Source of the DNA: Pseudomonas sp. PIC25
GTDB taxonomy: Bacteria > Pseudomonadota > Gammaproteobacteria > Pseudomonadales > Pseudomonadaceae
DNA: 46,709 nucleotides
Direction: 5' to 3'
NCBI RefSeq assembly: GCF_002286785.1
Contig: NZ_MUJY01000041.1
Coordinates: forward strand, 1 to 46,709
Below are positions 1 through 11,035 of this stretch, one piece after another. The notes beneath the pieces are model-generated. The model saw only the letters and a program-made list of their open reading frames with translations. It was not told the DNA's origin and ran no database searches. The stretch's first letter is position 1, and each line of letters opens with the position of its first letter. The position numbers and the translations under genes were made by a program.

Positions 1-37
1 CCCGGTAAAGCCCGACATCGTGGTGATTCCCACGATC

Positions 38-100
38 TTCGCCAGCAAGCTGGCTCCTACAGGCACGGTGCCAACCTGTAGGAGCGAGCTTGCTCGCGAA
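38..100. repeat. REP doublet (REPIN-like inverted pair)
   Basis: Two copies of the common Pseudomonas REP core (GTAGGAGC...GCTTGCTGGCGAA type) face each other: an inverted copy at 38-63 and a direct copy at 77-100, so the whole element can fold into a long hairpin. It lies directly downstream of the nuclease gene on the minus strand, where such elements often sit and can end or stabilise transcripts. Two related elements lie at 4142-4215 and 11835-11922. Bases 1-37 to the left hold nothing I can call. Confidence 0.8.
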
Positions 101-104
101 TTGG

Positions 105-2426
<2,322 letters not shown>

Positions 2427-2455
2427 CGGGGACACTCCTGTCGCAAGGGCCGGCA

Positions 2456-4015
2456 TCACGCCGGCTGCAATTCCTGGGTAAAGACCGGCTCGCCGTCGAT
2501 GTCACGCAGGGTGACGGTCAGCAGGCCGCTCTGAGCTTCGATCTCCACTTCGCCGAAAAATTGGAAACCGGCCAGCGGTGAACTGTTGGCCACCGCCGGC
2601 GCCTTTTCGAACACCACCTGCGGGCCGAAGGTGGCATCCAGCGGATTGGGGCCGAAGCTGCCGGCGTTCAGCGGGCCGGCGACGAATTCCCAGAACGGCT
2701 CGAAGTCCTGGAACGCCGCCCGCTCGGGGCTGTAGTGGTGCGCCGCGCAATAATGCACGTCGGCGGTGAGCCAGACCGTGTTGCGCACCCCGCTACGGCG
2801 CATGAAGGCCAGCAGCTCGGCGATTTCCAGCTCGCGGCCGAGGGCCTTGCCGTCGTCGCCGTTGGCAATCGCTTCCCAGCGCGCCCGGCCCTGGGCGTCC
2901 TGGCCGTCCGGCACGTGCAGGCCGATGGGCATGTCCGCCGCGATCACCTTCCACAGCGCCCGCGAGGCACGCAGTTCGCGCTTGAGCCATTGCAGTTGGG
3001 CACGGCCGAGGAAGGCGGTCTCCGGGCCCTGGCGCGGTTGCAGGTTGTCGCTGTTGGCGGCGCGGTAGCTGCGCATGTCCAGCACGAAGATGTCCAGTTG
3101 CGGGCCGTAGCTGAGCTTGCGGTAGATCCGCCCCGATTCGTCGGCACGCTTGACGCGCATCGGCGCGTATTCGAGGTAGGCCTGGCGCGCACGGGCGGCG
3201 AGCAGGCCGATGTCCTTGACCTGGTAGCGGTCGTCCAGGACCTTGCCGGGCGACCAGTTGTTGGTCACTTCGTGATCGTCCCACTGCCAGATTTGCGGCA
3301 CTTCGGCGTTGAAGCGACGCAGGTTGTCGTCCATCAGGTTGTAGCGGTAGTTGCCACGGAATTCATCGAGGGTCTCGGCCACCTTGCTCTTCGCCTCGGT
3401 GACCAGGTTGTTCCATAGCTCGCCGTCGGCGCTGCGAATCTGTGCCGGGATCGGACCGTCGGCGTAGATGCAGTCGCCGCTGTGGATGAAGAAGTCCGGC
3501 CGACGCAGGCGCATGGCTTCGTAGATGCGCATGCCGCCGATGTCCGGGTTGATACCGAAGCCCTGCCCGGCGGTGTCGCCGCCCCAGACGAAGCGGATGT
3601 CGCGCGGCCGCGCCGGGGCGCTGCGCAGGTGGCCGAACCAGGGCTCGCTGAGGCCGCCGTCGCGGGCGTCCTCGAAACGCACCCGGTAGAAGATCGACTG
3701 GTCGGCGGGCAGTCCGCGCAGGTCGATCCGGGCGGTGTAGTCGAGGCGGCCGTCGGTCACCGGCCCGACCACCCGGCGCGGGTGACGGAAGGCGCTGCGG
3801 GTATCCCACTCGACGATCATCCGCGCCGGCCGGTCGCAGCGGCTCCAGATCACCGCGCGGTCGCCCAGCAGGTCGCCGGCCTGTACCCCGTCGGTGAGCC
3901 TGGGCCGTGCGTTCGGCGCGGCAATCAGCGCCGGGGCGGCGCCCAGGCCCGGCAGCAGCAGGCCCGCGCCCATTCCTTGCAGCAGGCGACGGCGATTCTT
4001 GTCCGGATCGGTCAT
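2456..4015 (-). CDS. phoD: PhoD-family alkaline phosphatase/phosphodiesterase, Tat-exported
   Basis: Predicted secreted phosphatase of 519 residues. The N-terminus carries a twin-arginine signal (NRRRLLQG followed by a hydrophobic run and an AAP-type cleavage region), as expected for PhoD enzymes, which are exported folded with their metals. A PhoD N-terminal beta domain (about residues 35-135) precedes the metallophosphatase domain with WGGDTAG, HSGDCIYADG, WDDHEVTNNW, DMRSYR and TADVHY motifs. I start it at the ATG at 4015: GGAGG lies 8 bases upstream and the twin-arginine motif follows within ten residues. It is the first gene of a two-gene operon with the downstream nuclease. A Pho box at 4063-4080 makes PhoB control likely. 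The exact substrate cannot be read from the sequence; PhoD enzymes act on phosphomonoesters or phosphodiesters. Confidence 0.92.
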   Translation of the reverse strand: MTDPDKNRRRLLQGMGAGLLLPGLGAAPALIAAPNARPRLTDGVQAGDLLGDRAVIWSRCDRPARMIVEWDTRSAFRHPRRVVGPVTDGRLDYTARIDLRGLPADQSIFYRVRFEDARDGGLSEPWFGHLRSAPARPRDIRFVWGGDTAGQGFGINPDIGGMRIYEAMRLRRPDFFIHSGDCIYADGPIPAQIRSADGELWNNLVTEAKSKVAETLDEFRGNYRYNLMDDNLRRFNAEVPQIWQWDDHEVTNNWSPGKVLDDRYQVKDIGLLAARARQAYLEYAPMRVKRADESGRIYRKLSYGPQLDIFVLDMRSYRAANSDNLQPRQGPETAFLGRAQLQWLKRELRASRALWKVIAADMPIGLHVPDGQDAQGRARWEAIANGDDGKALGRELEIAELLAFMRRSGVRNTVWLTADVHYCAAHHYSPERAAFQDFEPFWEFVAGPLNAGSFGPNPLDATFGPQVVFEKAPAVANSSPLAGFQFFGEVEIEAQSGLLTVTLRDIDGEPVFTQELQPA

Positions 4016-4047
4016 TTCGTGGTCCTCCGCAGGTTGACGAAAGACCG

Positions 4048-4080
4048 GTTTAAGCCAGGGAGTTGACAGAGGCATGACGG
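4048..4080 (-). promoter_or_regulatory. Pho box and -10 of the phoD-nuclease operon
   Basis: On the minus strand CCGTCAT-GCCT-CTGTCAA (4080 to 4063) matches the PhoB consensus of two CTGTCA-type 7-mers separated by 4 bases, with about one mismatch per half. A TTAAAC -10-like element follows at 4053-4048, 9 bases after the box, which is the usual geometry where the box replaces the -35. The phoD start codon is about 48 bases downstream of the box. Confidence 0.75.
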
Positions 4081-4113
4081 AGCGGCGGCTGTCACCGTCG
4101 ATCCGCCAACTGG

Positions 4114-4127
4114 CTCACAGATGTGAG
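4114..4127. promoter_or_regulatory. Short palindrome upstream of phoD operon, function unknown
   Basis: CTCACA-GA-TGTGAG is a perfect 14-base inverted repeat 34 bases upstream of the Pho box. It may be a regulator site, but the half-sites are in the opposite order to a CRP/Vfr site (TGTGA...TCACA) and I cannot assign it. Confidence 0.35.
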
Positions 4128-4141
4128 ACACGCATTTACCC

Positions 4142-4215
4142 CTGTAGGAGCCAGCTCTGCTGGCGATCCCTGCGTTCGGCTATGCACCGATTCGCCAGCA
4201 GGGCTGACCCCTACA
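4142..4215. repeat. REP doublet (REPIN-like inverted pair)
   Basis: An inverted pair of REP cores: TGTAGGAGCCAGC... at 4143-4166 and its partner TTCGCCAGCAGGGC... ending CCCTACA at 4191-4215, enclosing about 24 bases. It sits just behind the fruA stop codon, between fruA and the phoD operon, both on the minus strand. It is the only hairpin-forming element behind fruA that I can see and may act as its transcript end. Confidence 0.75.
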
Positions 4216-4230
4216 AGAGCGGGAGCACGT

Positions 4231-5970
4231 TCAGGCCGCCCCGGCCGCCACCGCCAACCCCTGCGTCTCGCCGCGCTTGATGAAGGCGTAGATCAATCCG
4301 GTGACCAGGCTGCCCGCGGCGATAGCCAGCAGGTAGAGCAATGCGTGATTGATGGCGTTGGGAATCAGCAGGACGAAGAGCCCACCATGCGGCGCCAGCA
4401 GCTTGCAGCCGAACAGCATGGACAGCGCGCCGGTCAGGGCACCGCCGGCGATGCTCGCCGGGATCACCCGCAGCGGGTCCTTGGCGGCGAAGGGAATCGC
4501 ACCCTCGGAGATGAAGCACAGCCCCAGCACCAGCGCCGCCTTGCCGGCCTCGCGCTCGCTCTGGGCGAACTTGCGGCGGGCCAGGAAGCAGGCGATGCCC
4601 ATGCCGATCGGCGGCACCATGCCGGCCGCCATCACCGCCGCCATGGGCGCGTAGCTCTGCGAGGCCAGCAAACCCACCGAGAAGGCATAGGCCGCCTTGT
4701 TGATCGGGCCGCCGAGGTCCACGCACATCATCCCGCCGAGCAGCACGCCGAGGAGAATGGCGTTGGTGGTGCCCATGCTATCGAGGAAACTGGTGAGTCC
4801 CGCGAGCATCCCGGCCACCGGGGTACCGACCACGTAGATCATCACCAGACCGGTGAACAGACTGGCCAGCAGCGGGATGATCAGGATCGGCTTGAGTGCC
4901 TCGACGCTGGCCGGCAGGCGCAGCCAGCGGTTCACCGCCCAGGCGCTGTAGCCGGCGAGGAAGCCGGCGACGATCCCGCCGATGAAGCCGGCGCCCAGGG
5001 TGCTGGCCAGCAGGCCGCCGATCATGCCCGGCGCCAGGCCGGGGCGGTCGGCGATGGAATAGGCGATGTATCCGGCGAGCACCGGCACCATCAGCTTGAA
5101 AGCCGCGTCGCCGCCGATCTGCATCAGCGCCGCCGCCAGGGTGCCCTGCTCCTTGAACGCCTCGATGCCGAAGACGAACGACAGGGCGATCAGCAGGCCG
5201 CCCGCCACCACCATCGGCAGCATGAAGGACACCCCGGTGAGCAGGTGCTTGTAGACCCCGGTCTTCTCCTGGCGCGCGGCGGCCGGCTCGACACCCTTGG
5301 CCGGCGTGCCACCTTCGACACGGCCCTCGGCCAGGGCGCGCTTGAGTGTGGCCTCGGCCTGCTTGAGCGCCACGCCGGTGCCGCAACGGAAGATGCGCTT
5401 GCCGGCGAAACGCTCGGTATTCACCTCGATGTCGGCGGCCAGCAGCACCACGTCGGCGGCGGCGATGTCCGCCTCGCTGAGTTTGTTGCGCGCCCCCACC
5501 GATCCCTGGGTTTCCACCTGCAGGTCATAGCCGAGTTTCTGCGCGGCCTGCTGCAGCGCCTCGGCGGCCATGAAGGTGTGCGCCACCCCGGTCGGGCAGG
5601 CGGTGATGGCCACCAGCTTGGGCGCGCCGGCCGCTGGTGTCGCGGGCGCGGGCTCGGCGACGTAGGGCTGGGCCTCGACGGAGCCGCGCTGGAGGAATCC
5701 CTCCGGCTCGCGCAGCGCATCGGCCGGAGCAGCTTGGATCAAGCGCTTGCCGGCGAAGCGGGAGATATCCACGGAACCGCTGCTGACCACCAGCACCCAG
5801 TCGGCGGCGGCGATGGTTTCGGCGGACAGGCGTGCCTCGGGATGCTGCGGGTCCTGCACTTCCACGTGGACGGTCCAGCCCAGGCGCTGGGCGGCGGCTT
5901 CCAGCAGGCGTGCGCTGATCACACTGGTGACCATGCCATTGGGGCAGGCGGTGACGATGGCGAGTTTCAT
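4231..5970 (-). CDS. fruA: PTS fructose-specific permease, EIIB'BC
   Basis: Inner-membrane fructose permease of 579 residues that imports fructose as fructose 1-phosphate. Two EIIB-type domains lead: B' (about 1-105, ACPNGMVTS) and the active B domain (about 118-215, with the phospho-cysteine loop ACPTGVAHTFMAAEAL). The EIIC membrane domain follows (about 235-570) with many hydrophobic helices and the GFIGGIVAGFLAGY segment typical of fructose EIIC. Length and layout match FruA. AGAGG lies 8 bases before the ATG. It is the last gene of the fruB-fruK-fruA operon, 12 bases after fruK, and receives its phosphate from FruB. Expression should follow the FruR operator upstream of fruB. Confidence 0.97.
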   Translation of the reverse strand: MKLAIVTACPNGMVTSVISARLLEAAAQRLGWTVHVEVQDPQHPEARLSAETIAAADWVLVVSSGSVDISRFAGKRLIQAAPADALREPEGFLQRGSVEAQPYVAEPAPATPAAGAPKLVAITACPTGVAHTFMAAEALQQAAQKLGYDLQVETQGSVGARNKLSEADIAAADVVLLAADIEVNTERFAGKRIFRCGTGVALKQAEATLKRALAEGRVEGGTPAKGVEPAAARQEKTGVYKHLLTGVSFMLPMVVAGGLLIALSFVFGIEAFKEQGTLAAALMQIGGDAAFKLMVPVLAGYIAYSIADRPGLAPGMIGGLLASTLGAGFIGGIVAGFLAGYSAWAVNRWLRLPASVEALKPILIIPLLASLFTGLVMIYVVGTPVAGMLAGLTSFLDSMGTTNAILLGVLLGGMMCVDLGGPINKAAYAFSVGLLASQSYAPMAAVMAAGMVPPIGMGIACFLARRKFAQSEREAGKAALVLGLCFISEGAIPFAAKDPLRVIPASIAGGALTGALSMLFGCKLLAPHGGLFVLLIPNAINHALLYLLAIAAGSLVTGLIYAFIKRGETQGLAVAAGAA

Positions 5971-5982
5971 GTCGAAGACCTC

Positions 5983-6924
5983 TTATTGTTCTGGGAGGGC
6001 GCTGACCTGCACGGCGGACTCCAGGCGAGCCAACTGTGCGGCATCGCCGATGCCGAATCCGATCTGGGTCACCGCCTGGGCGGCGATGGCAGTGGCGTGG
6101 CGCAGGGTGCGTTCGGCCGGCCAGCCGCTGAGCAGGCCGTGGAGCATGCCGGCGAGCAGCGAGTCGCCGGCGCCGACAGTGCTGGCCACCTTCACCTTGG
6201 GCGGCAGCGCCGCCAGTGCCTGGGCCGGACCGAACCAGTGCACCCCTTCGGCACCCTGGGAAATCACGATCTGCTCGATACCCTGGGCATGCAGCCGCTG
6301 CGCCACGTCCGCCTGGGCGGCCCGGGAAACCACCGGCGTGCCGCAGGCTTCGGCCAGCTCCTCGGTGTTCGGCTTGATCAACCAGGGCACCGCCGCCAGG
6401 CCGGCGTGCAGGGCCGCGCCGCTGGTGTCCAGGGCGACCCGCAATCCCAGCCGCTTCAGGTGAATCAGCAGCTCGGCGAACCACTCGGGGCTGACACCCC
6501 GCGGCAGGCTGCCGGCGACCACCGCCAGTTCGTGGCCGGGCGCAATCGCATCCAGGCGCGCCAGCAGCTCGGCCTGGGCCTCGACACTCACCTCCGGCCC
6601 CGGTCCGTTGAGGTCGGTGATCCGCCCGCCGGCTTCCGCCAGCTTGATGTTGCTGCGCGTCTCGCCCGGCACCCGGACGAACTCGTCGCGGAACCCGCGA
6701 CGCAGGAACAGCGCTTCGAAGGCCTGGGGATTTTCGGCGCCGAGGAAGCCGGCGACGGTCAGTTCGTGGCCGAGGTCGGCCAGCACCTGGGCGACATTGA
6801 GCCCCTTGCCGGCCGCATGGCTGATCACCGCTTCGCAGCGATTGACCTGCCCCGGCTCCAGTAGCGGCAGGCGCACGGTAAGGTCCAGGGCCGGGTTCAG
6901 GGTCAGGCTGAGGACGCGCGCCAT
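5983..6924 (-). CDS. fruK: 1-phosphofructokinase
   Basis: Converts the fructose 1-phosphate delivered by FruA to fructose 1,6-bisphosphate with ATP. The 313-residue protein is a PfkB-family sugar kinase: LNPALDLTV at the start, GGRITDLNGPG in the middle, and the GAGDSLLAGM signature with the catalytic Asp near residue 250. The ATG at 6924 overlaps the fruB stop as ATGA and has GGAGGT 6-7 bases upstream; an in-frame GTG lies one codon earlier but is worse placed. The overlap indicates translational coupling with fruB. Confidence 0.96.
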   Translation of the reverse strand: MARVLSLTLNPALDLTVRLPLLEPGQVNRCEAVISHAAGKGLNVAQVLADLGHELTVAGFLGAENPQAFEALFLRRGFRDEFVRVPGETRSNIKLAEAGGRITDLNGPGPEVSVEAQAELLARLDAIAPGHELAVVAGSLPRGVSPEWFAELLIHLKRLGLRVALDTSGAALHAGLAAVPWLIKPNTEELAEACGTPVVSRAAQADVAQRLHAQGIEQIVISQGAEGVHWFGPAQALAALPPKVKVASTVGAGDSLLAGMLHGLLSGWPAERTLRHATAIAAQAVTQIGFGIGDAAQLARLESAVQVSALPEQ

Positions 6925-9782
6925 CACCGCACCTCCAACAGGGCACGGACTTCGGCCGCGCTGGGCAGCTCCAGCGCCCGTTGCGCCAGGGTCCGGGCCT
7001 CGGCCAGGGTCAGTTCGCGCACCCGGGCCTTGACCTCGGCGATGCTGCGCGCCGAGACGCTCAGCTCATCGACCCCGAGCCCCACCAGCAGCGGCACAGC
7101 ATGGGGGTCGGCAGCCAGTTCGCCGCAGACGCCGACCCACTTGCCATGGGCATGGGCGGCGCGCACGGTCATGTCGATCAGTTGCAGCACGGCCGGATGC
7201 AGGCCGTCGGCCTGGGCGGAAAGAGTCGGATGGCCGCGGTCGATGGCCAGGGTGTACTGGGTCAGGTCGTTGGTGCCGACGCTGAAGAAATCCACTTCGC
7301 GCGCCAGCACCGGCGCCAGCAAGGCCGCCGAGGGGACTTCGACCATGATGCCGAGTTGCAGGTCGGCCACCGGAATTTCTTCGCGCAGGCGCAAGGCCAT
7401 GTCACGGGCTTGGCGCCATTCGTCGACGCTGCCGACCATCGGGAACATGATCCGCAACGGACGCTCGCCAGCGGCGGATAGCAAAGCGCGCAACTGGGTC
7501 TCGAGGACCTGCGGACGTTGCAGGCACAGGCGGATGCCGCGCAGGCCGAGGTAGGGGTTGGCTTCTTCCGGGATCGGCCAGTACGGCAGCGGCTTATCGC
7601 CGCCCACGTCGAGGGTCCGCACCACCAGCGGCCGACCGGCGAGGACATCGAGCACGTGGCGATACTCGGCCTCCTGGGTGGTTTGGTCCGGCGCCTGGGC
7701 GTGAGCCATGAAGACGAACTCGCTGCGCAACAGGCCGACGCCGTCCGCCCCCTGCTCCACGGCCGCCGTGGCGCCCTTGGTATCGCCCAGGTTGGCGCAG
7801 ACTTCCAGCTCGTGACCGTCGCGCGTGCGGGCCGGTTCCAGGCGCTGGGCCTGGGCAGCACGCAGGCGTTGCTCGCGCTCGCTGCGCGCCTGCTCGGCAC
7901 GCCGCAGGGCATCGGCATCCGGCGCCACGTGCAACCGTCCGTGTTCGGCATCCAGCAACAGCAAGGTACGCGGCGCCAGGGCCAGCACCGCCGGCCCCGC
8001 CCCCACCAGCGCCGGGATGCCCAGGGTGCGGGCGACGATGGCGCTGTGTGCGGTGGCGCCGCCACGGGCGGTAAGGATGCCGGCAACCCGTGCGCGATCC
8101 AGACGCGCCACGTCGGAAGGGCCCACTTCATCCATCACCAGGATGTAGGGTTCGTCCGGCTCAACCGCCGCCTCCACACCGCAGAGCTGCGCCAGCACGC
8201 GGCGGCCAACGTCGCGCAGATCGGCGGCGCGCTCGGCCAGCAACGCATCGTGCAGGCCTTCCTGCTGGCTGGCCGCCGCCTCGATCACCGCCGCCCAGGC
8301 CGCCTCGGCGCTCTCGCCCTGTTGCAGGCGGGCCGCAACGTCCTCGCTCAGGGCCGGGTCGTCGAGCATTTCCAAGTGGGTGACGAAAATCTCGCGGATG
8401 GTCTTGGATTCGCTGCGCTGGATCAGCCCGGTGATCTCGTCGCGGACTTCCGTCAGCGCCATGCCCAGGCGATCGCGCTCGGCCGCCGGCGATTCGCCGC
8501 GCTGCGGATATTCGAAGCGCTGCGCCACCCGCACGTAGGCCGGACCGATGGCAATGCCCGGCGAGGCAGCGATGGCCGGCAGGATACTACCGGCAGCCGG
8601 CGCCGCCGGGGCTTCGACCGGCGCCTCAAATATCTCGCCCTCGCCAGCGGCCGGCAACGGCTCGATCTCTTCTCCCAAGCCCTCCTCGACCGCCGCCTGC
8701 AATGCCGGTAAGGCATCGGCAGCGATGGCCGGCTCGGCGAGGAATTCCAGCACCTGACCGCGCCGGGCCCCCAGGCTGAGCAGCTTGCTCAGACTCTTAG
8801 CGGACACCGCCGTGGCGCCGCTGTCGGCGATCCGCACGCGGATATCGCCGTCGAAGCGCTTCGCCAGGTGGGTCAGCACGTTAGCCGGACGGGCATGAAG
8901 GCCGTGGGGGTTGGCCAGCGGCACGCGCACGCTCGGCCAGTCCACCGGCAATTCGCCACCCAGGGCCTCCAGCACCGCGCGCTGGCTGGTGGCTTGGCTG
9001 AACACTTGCCCACGCCCTTCGATCAACAGCGCGCACAGGCGCTCCAGCAAGGCGCGATGGGCTTCGCCCAGACTGGCCAGGCAGAACAGGCCGGTGAGCG
9101 GCTGCCCCTGGTGAACGATGGTTTTTTCCGGGGTGACGAAGGCCAGGCCCGGACGCTTCACCGCCTGCTCGCTGTGCAGCCACCAGAGGCCATCGCCCAA
9201 GGGCAGCGGCTCGGTCTGCTGGAGCTTGGCGGCAAACCCGCTATCCGCGCAGTCCGCCCGCTTGAGCAGATGCGCGCCCTGCCAGAGCAGTTCGTCGAAG
9301 TCGTCCACCGCCAGACCGAGGCCGACCAGTTGGGCATCCAGTGCCAGTTCCTGGGGAGCCCCCTGGAGCAGTTGGATGATCCGTTCGGCGCTGTCCGCCT
9401 GGCGCAGGGCCTCGCCCAGGTCGGCTTCGCCCAGCGCGCGGGTCAGCAGTTGCAACAGATGCAGGTGCTCGTCGGAGCGGGCGGCGATACCAATGGCCAG
9501 GTAGACCTGGTGACCGTCGCCCCAATCCACGCCCTCGGGAAACTGCAACAGGCGGACGCCGGTGGCGAACACCTGATCGCGGGTTTCCGGCGTGCCGTGG
9601 GGGATGGCGATACCCTGGCCCAGGTAGGTCGAGCCCTGGGCTTCGCGGGCTTCGAGCCCGGCAAGGTAGCCGGGGGCGACCAGGCCGTCGGTTTCCAGGG
9701 TGGAGGCCATCAGGCGCAGGGCCTGGGATTTGTCGGCGGCCGACTGGCCCATCCGGATCTGCTCTGCGGTCAATTCGAGCAT
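6924..9782 (-). CDS. fruB: PTS multiphosphoryl transfer protein, EIIA-HPr-EI fusion
   Basis: Soluble phosphotransfer protein of 952 residues that passes phosphate from PEP to FruA. Domains in order: EIIA-Fru (about 1-145; phospho-His in IAIPHGTPE, residue 62), a linker, HPr (about 273-365; NPHGLHARPA), and full enzyme I (about 400-952; GGATAHSAIVAR phospho-His, then DVGGDKPLPYW and GTNDLTQY of the PEP-binding barrel). A complete EI-HPr-EIIA chain in one protein is the form Pseudomonas uses for fructose. The ATG at 9782 has GGAGG 7 bases upstream; the ORF extends 11 codons further but without a better site. First gene of fruBKA, divergent from fruR, with the operator between them. Confidence 0.97.
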   Translation of the reverse strand: MLELTAEQIRMGQSAADKSQALRLMASTLETDGLVAPGYLAGLEAREAQGSTYLGQGIAIPHGTPETRDQVFATGVRLLQFPEGVDWGDGHQVYLAIGIAARSDEHLHLLQLLTRALGEADLGEALRQADSAERIIQLLQGAPQELALDAQLVGLGLAVDDFDELLWQGAHLLKRADCADSGFAAKLQQTEPLPLGDGLWWLHSEQAVKRPGLAFVTPEKTIVHQGQPLTGLFCLASLGEAHRALLERLCALLIEGRGQVFSQATSQRAVLEALGGELPVDWPSVRVPLANPHGLHARPANVLTHLAKRFDGDIRVRIADSGATAVSAKSLSKLLSLGARRGQVLEFLAEPAIAADALPALQAAVEEGLGEEIEPLPAAGEGEIFEAPVEAPAAPAAGSILPAIAASPGIAIGPAYVRVAQRFEYPQRGESPAAERDRLGMALTEVRDEITGLIQRSESKTIREIFVTHLEMLDDPALSEDVAARLQQGESAEAAWAAVIEAAASQQEGLHDALLAERAADLRDVGRRVLAQLCGVEAAVEPDEPYILVMDEVGPSDVARLDRARVAGILTARGGATAHSAIVARTLGIPALVGAGPAVLALAPRTLLLLDAEHGRLHVAPDADALRRAEQARSEREQRLRAAQAQRLEPARTRDGHELEVCANLGDTKGATAAVEQGADGVGLLRSEFVFMAHAQAPDQTTQEAEYRHVLDVLAGRPLVVRTLDVGGDKPLPYWPIPEEANPYLGLRGIRLCLQRPQVLETQLRALLSAAGERPLRIMFPMVGSVDEWRQARDMALRLREEIPVADLQLGIMVEVPSAALLAPVLAREVDFFSVGTNDLTQYTLAIDRGHPTLSAQADGLHPAVLQLIDMTVRAAHAHGKWVGVCGELAADPHAVPLLVGLGVDELSVSARSIAEVKARVRELTLAEARTLAQRALELPSAAEVRALLEVR

Positions 9783-9931
9783 GCTCTTTCCTCCGCGGCG
9801 CCGTCGGCCGCTCATCCCGGCTGGCAGCCGGGTATTGTTATCGACGCGTTGTCGCTGGTGCGGGCGAGGCCCTGTTCAGCAAGTCGGGGGTGGTGAACCA
9901 CCACCAGGCAGGGAGGTCAGACAAACAACTT

Positions 9932-9947
9932 GCTGAATCGTTTCACC
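9932..9947. promoter_or_regulatory. Cra/FruR operator in the fruB-fruR intergenic region
   Basis: GCTGAATCGTTTCACC is an almost exact match to the Cra/FruR consensus (GCTGAATCGTTTCA). It sits 149 bases upstream of fruB and 87 bases upstream of fruR, and is the only good match in the 252-base gap. FruR released by fructose 1-phosphate would be expected to free fruBKA. A CATAAT -10-like hexamer at 9970-9975 points towards fruR, but I see no strong -35 for it. Confidence 0.85.
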
Positions 9948-10034
9948 AACAATGAGTGGCACGTTAACCCATAATGTCCGATCCTTGAAGTCCGACCGTC
10001 GCCCGACGGTCAGTCGAACCAGGAAAAACCCAGC

Positions 10035-11027
10035 TTGAAACTCAGCGATATCGCCCGTCTGGCCGGCGTTTCCGTCACCACGGCCAGCTACGTGATCAAC
10101 GGCAAGGCCGCCCAGCGGCGTATCAGCCCGGCCACCGTGGAACGGGTGCGTGCCGTGGTCGAACAGCATGGCTACCAGCCGGACCCCCAGGCCGCCGGCC
10201 TGCGCAGCGGCCAGACCCGCAGCCTCGGCTTCATCCTTCCCGACCTGGAAAACCCCAGCTATGCACGGCTGGCCAAACTGCTCGAACAGGGCGCCCGCGC
10301 CCGTGGCTATCAACTGCTGATCGCCAGCTCCGACGACGAGCCGGACAGCGAACGGCAATTGTTGCAACTGTTCCGCATGCGCCGCTGCGACGCGCTGATC
10401 GTCGCCAGTTGCCTGCCGGAAGAGGACGACAGCTACGCCCGCCTGCTGGCTGACGGCCTGCCGGTGGTGGCGGTCGACCGGGTGCTCGACCCTGCGCGCT
10501 TCTGCTCGGTGATCAGCGACGACCGCCAGGCCAGCGCCCAGCTCACCGCCAGCCTGCTGGTACCGGAACCGCCACGGCACATCGCCCTGATCGGCGCCCG
10601 CCCGGACCTGATCATCAGTCAAGAGCGTGCCGCCGGCTTCCGCCAGGCGCTGGGCAACTTTTCCGGCGAGGTGTTGCTCGAACAAGGGGAAGCGTTCAGC
10701 CGGGCCTGCGGACGCCAATCGATGAACGTCCTGCTCGACCGCCTGGGCTTCCTGCCGGATGCGCTGATCACCACCGCCTACGTGCTGCTGGAAGGCGTCT
10801 TCGATGTGCTGCAGGCCCGTGGCGAATGGCCGGAACACCTGCGGCTGGGGACCTTCGGCGATACCCAGTTGCTCGACTTCGTGCCGCTGCGGGTCAACTC
10901 CATGTCGCAGCAGCACGAGCTGATCGCCGCCCAGGCCCTGGATCTGGCCCTGCGCGCCATCGAGAAAGACGACTACCGGGCCGGCGTGCAGGCGGTCAGC
11001 CGAACCTTCAAACAGCGTCGCCCCTGA
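10035..11027 (+). CDS. fruR: LacI-family fructose regulator FruR/Cra
   Basis: DNA-binding repressor of 330 residues. The LacI helix-turn-helix is at residues 1-25 (KLSDIARLAGVSVTTASYVING) and the ligand-binding domain follows (SLGFILPDLENPSYARL onwards). The start codon is TTG: this is the only start that places the helix-turn-helix at the N-terminus in the usual LacI position, and AGGA lies about 10 bases upstream. Divergent from fruBKA with a Cra-type operator between, so it probably controls that operon and itself. In Pseudomonas the known effector is fructose 1-phosphate. The tatD-family gene begins 8 bases after its stop and may be cotranscribed. Confidence 0.95.
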   Translation: MKLSDIARLAGVSVTTASYVINGKAAQRRISPATVERVRAVVEQHGYQPDPQAAGLRSGQTRSLGFILPDLENPSYARLAKLLEQGARARGYQLLIASSDDEPDSERQLLQLFRMRRCDALIVASCLPEEDDSYARLLADGLPVVAVDRVLDPARFCSVISDDRQASAQLTASLLVPEPPRHIALIGARPDLIISQERAAGFRQALGNFSGEVLLEQGEAFSRACGRQSMNVLLDRLGFLPDALITTAYVLLEGVFDVLQARGEWPEHLRLGTFGDTQLLDFVPLRVNSMSQQHELIAAQALDLALRAIEKDDYRAGVQAVSRTFKQRRP

Positions 11028-11035
11028 GCATCGAG

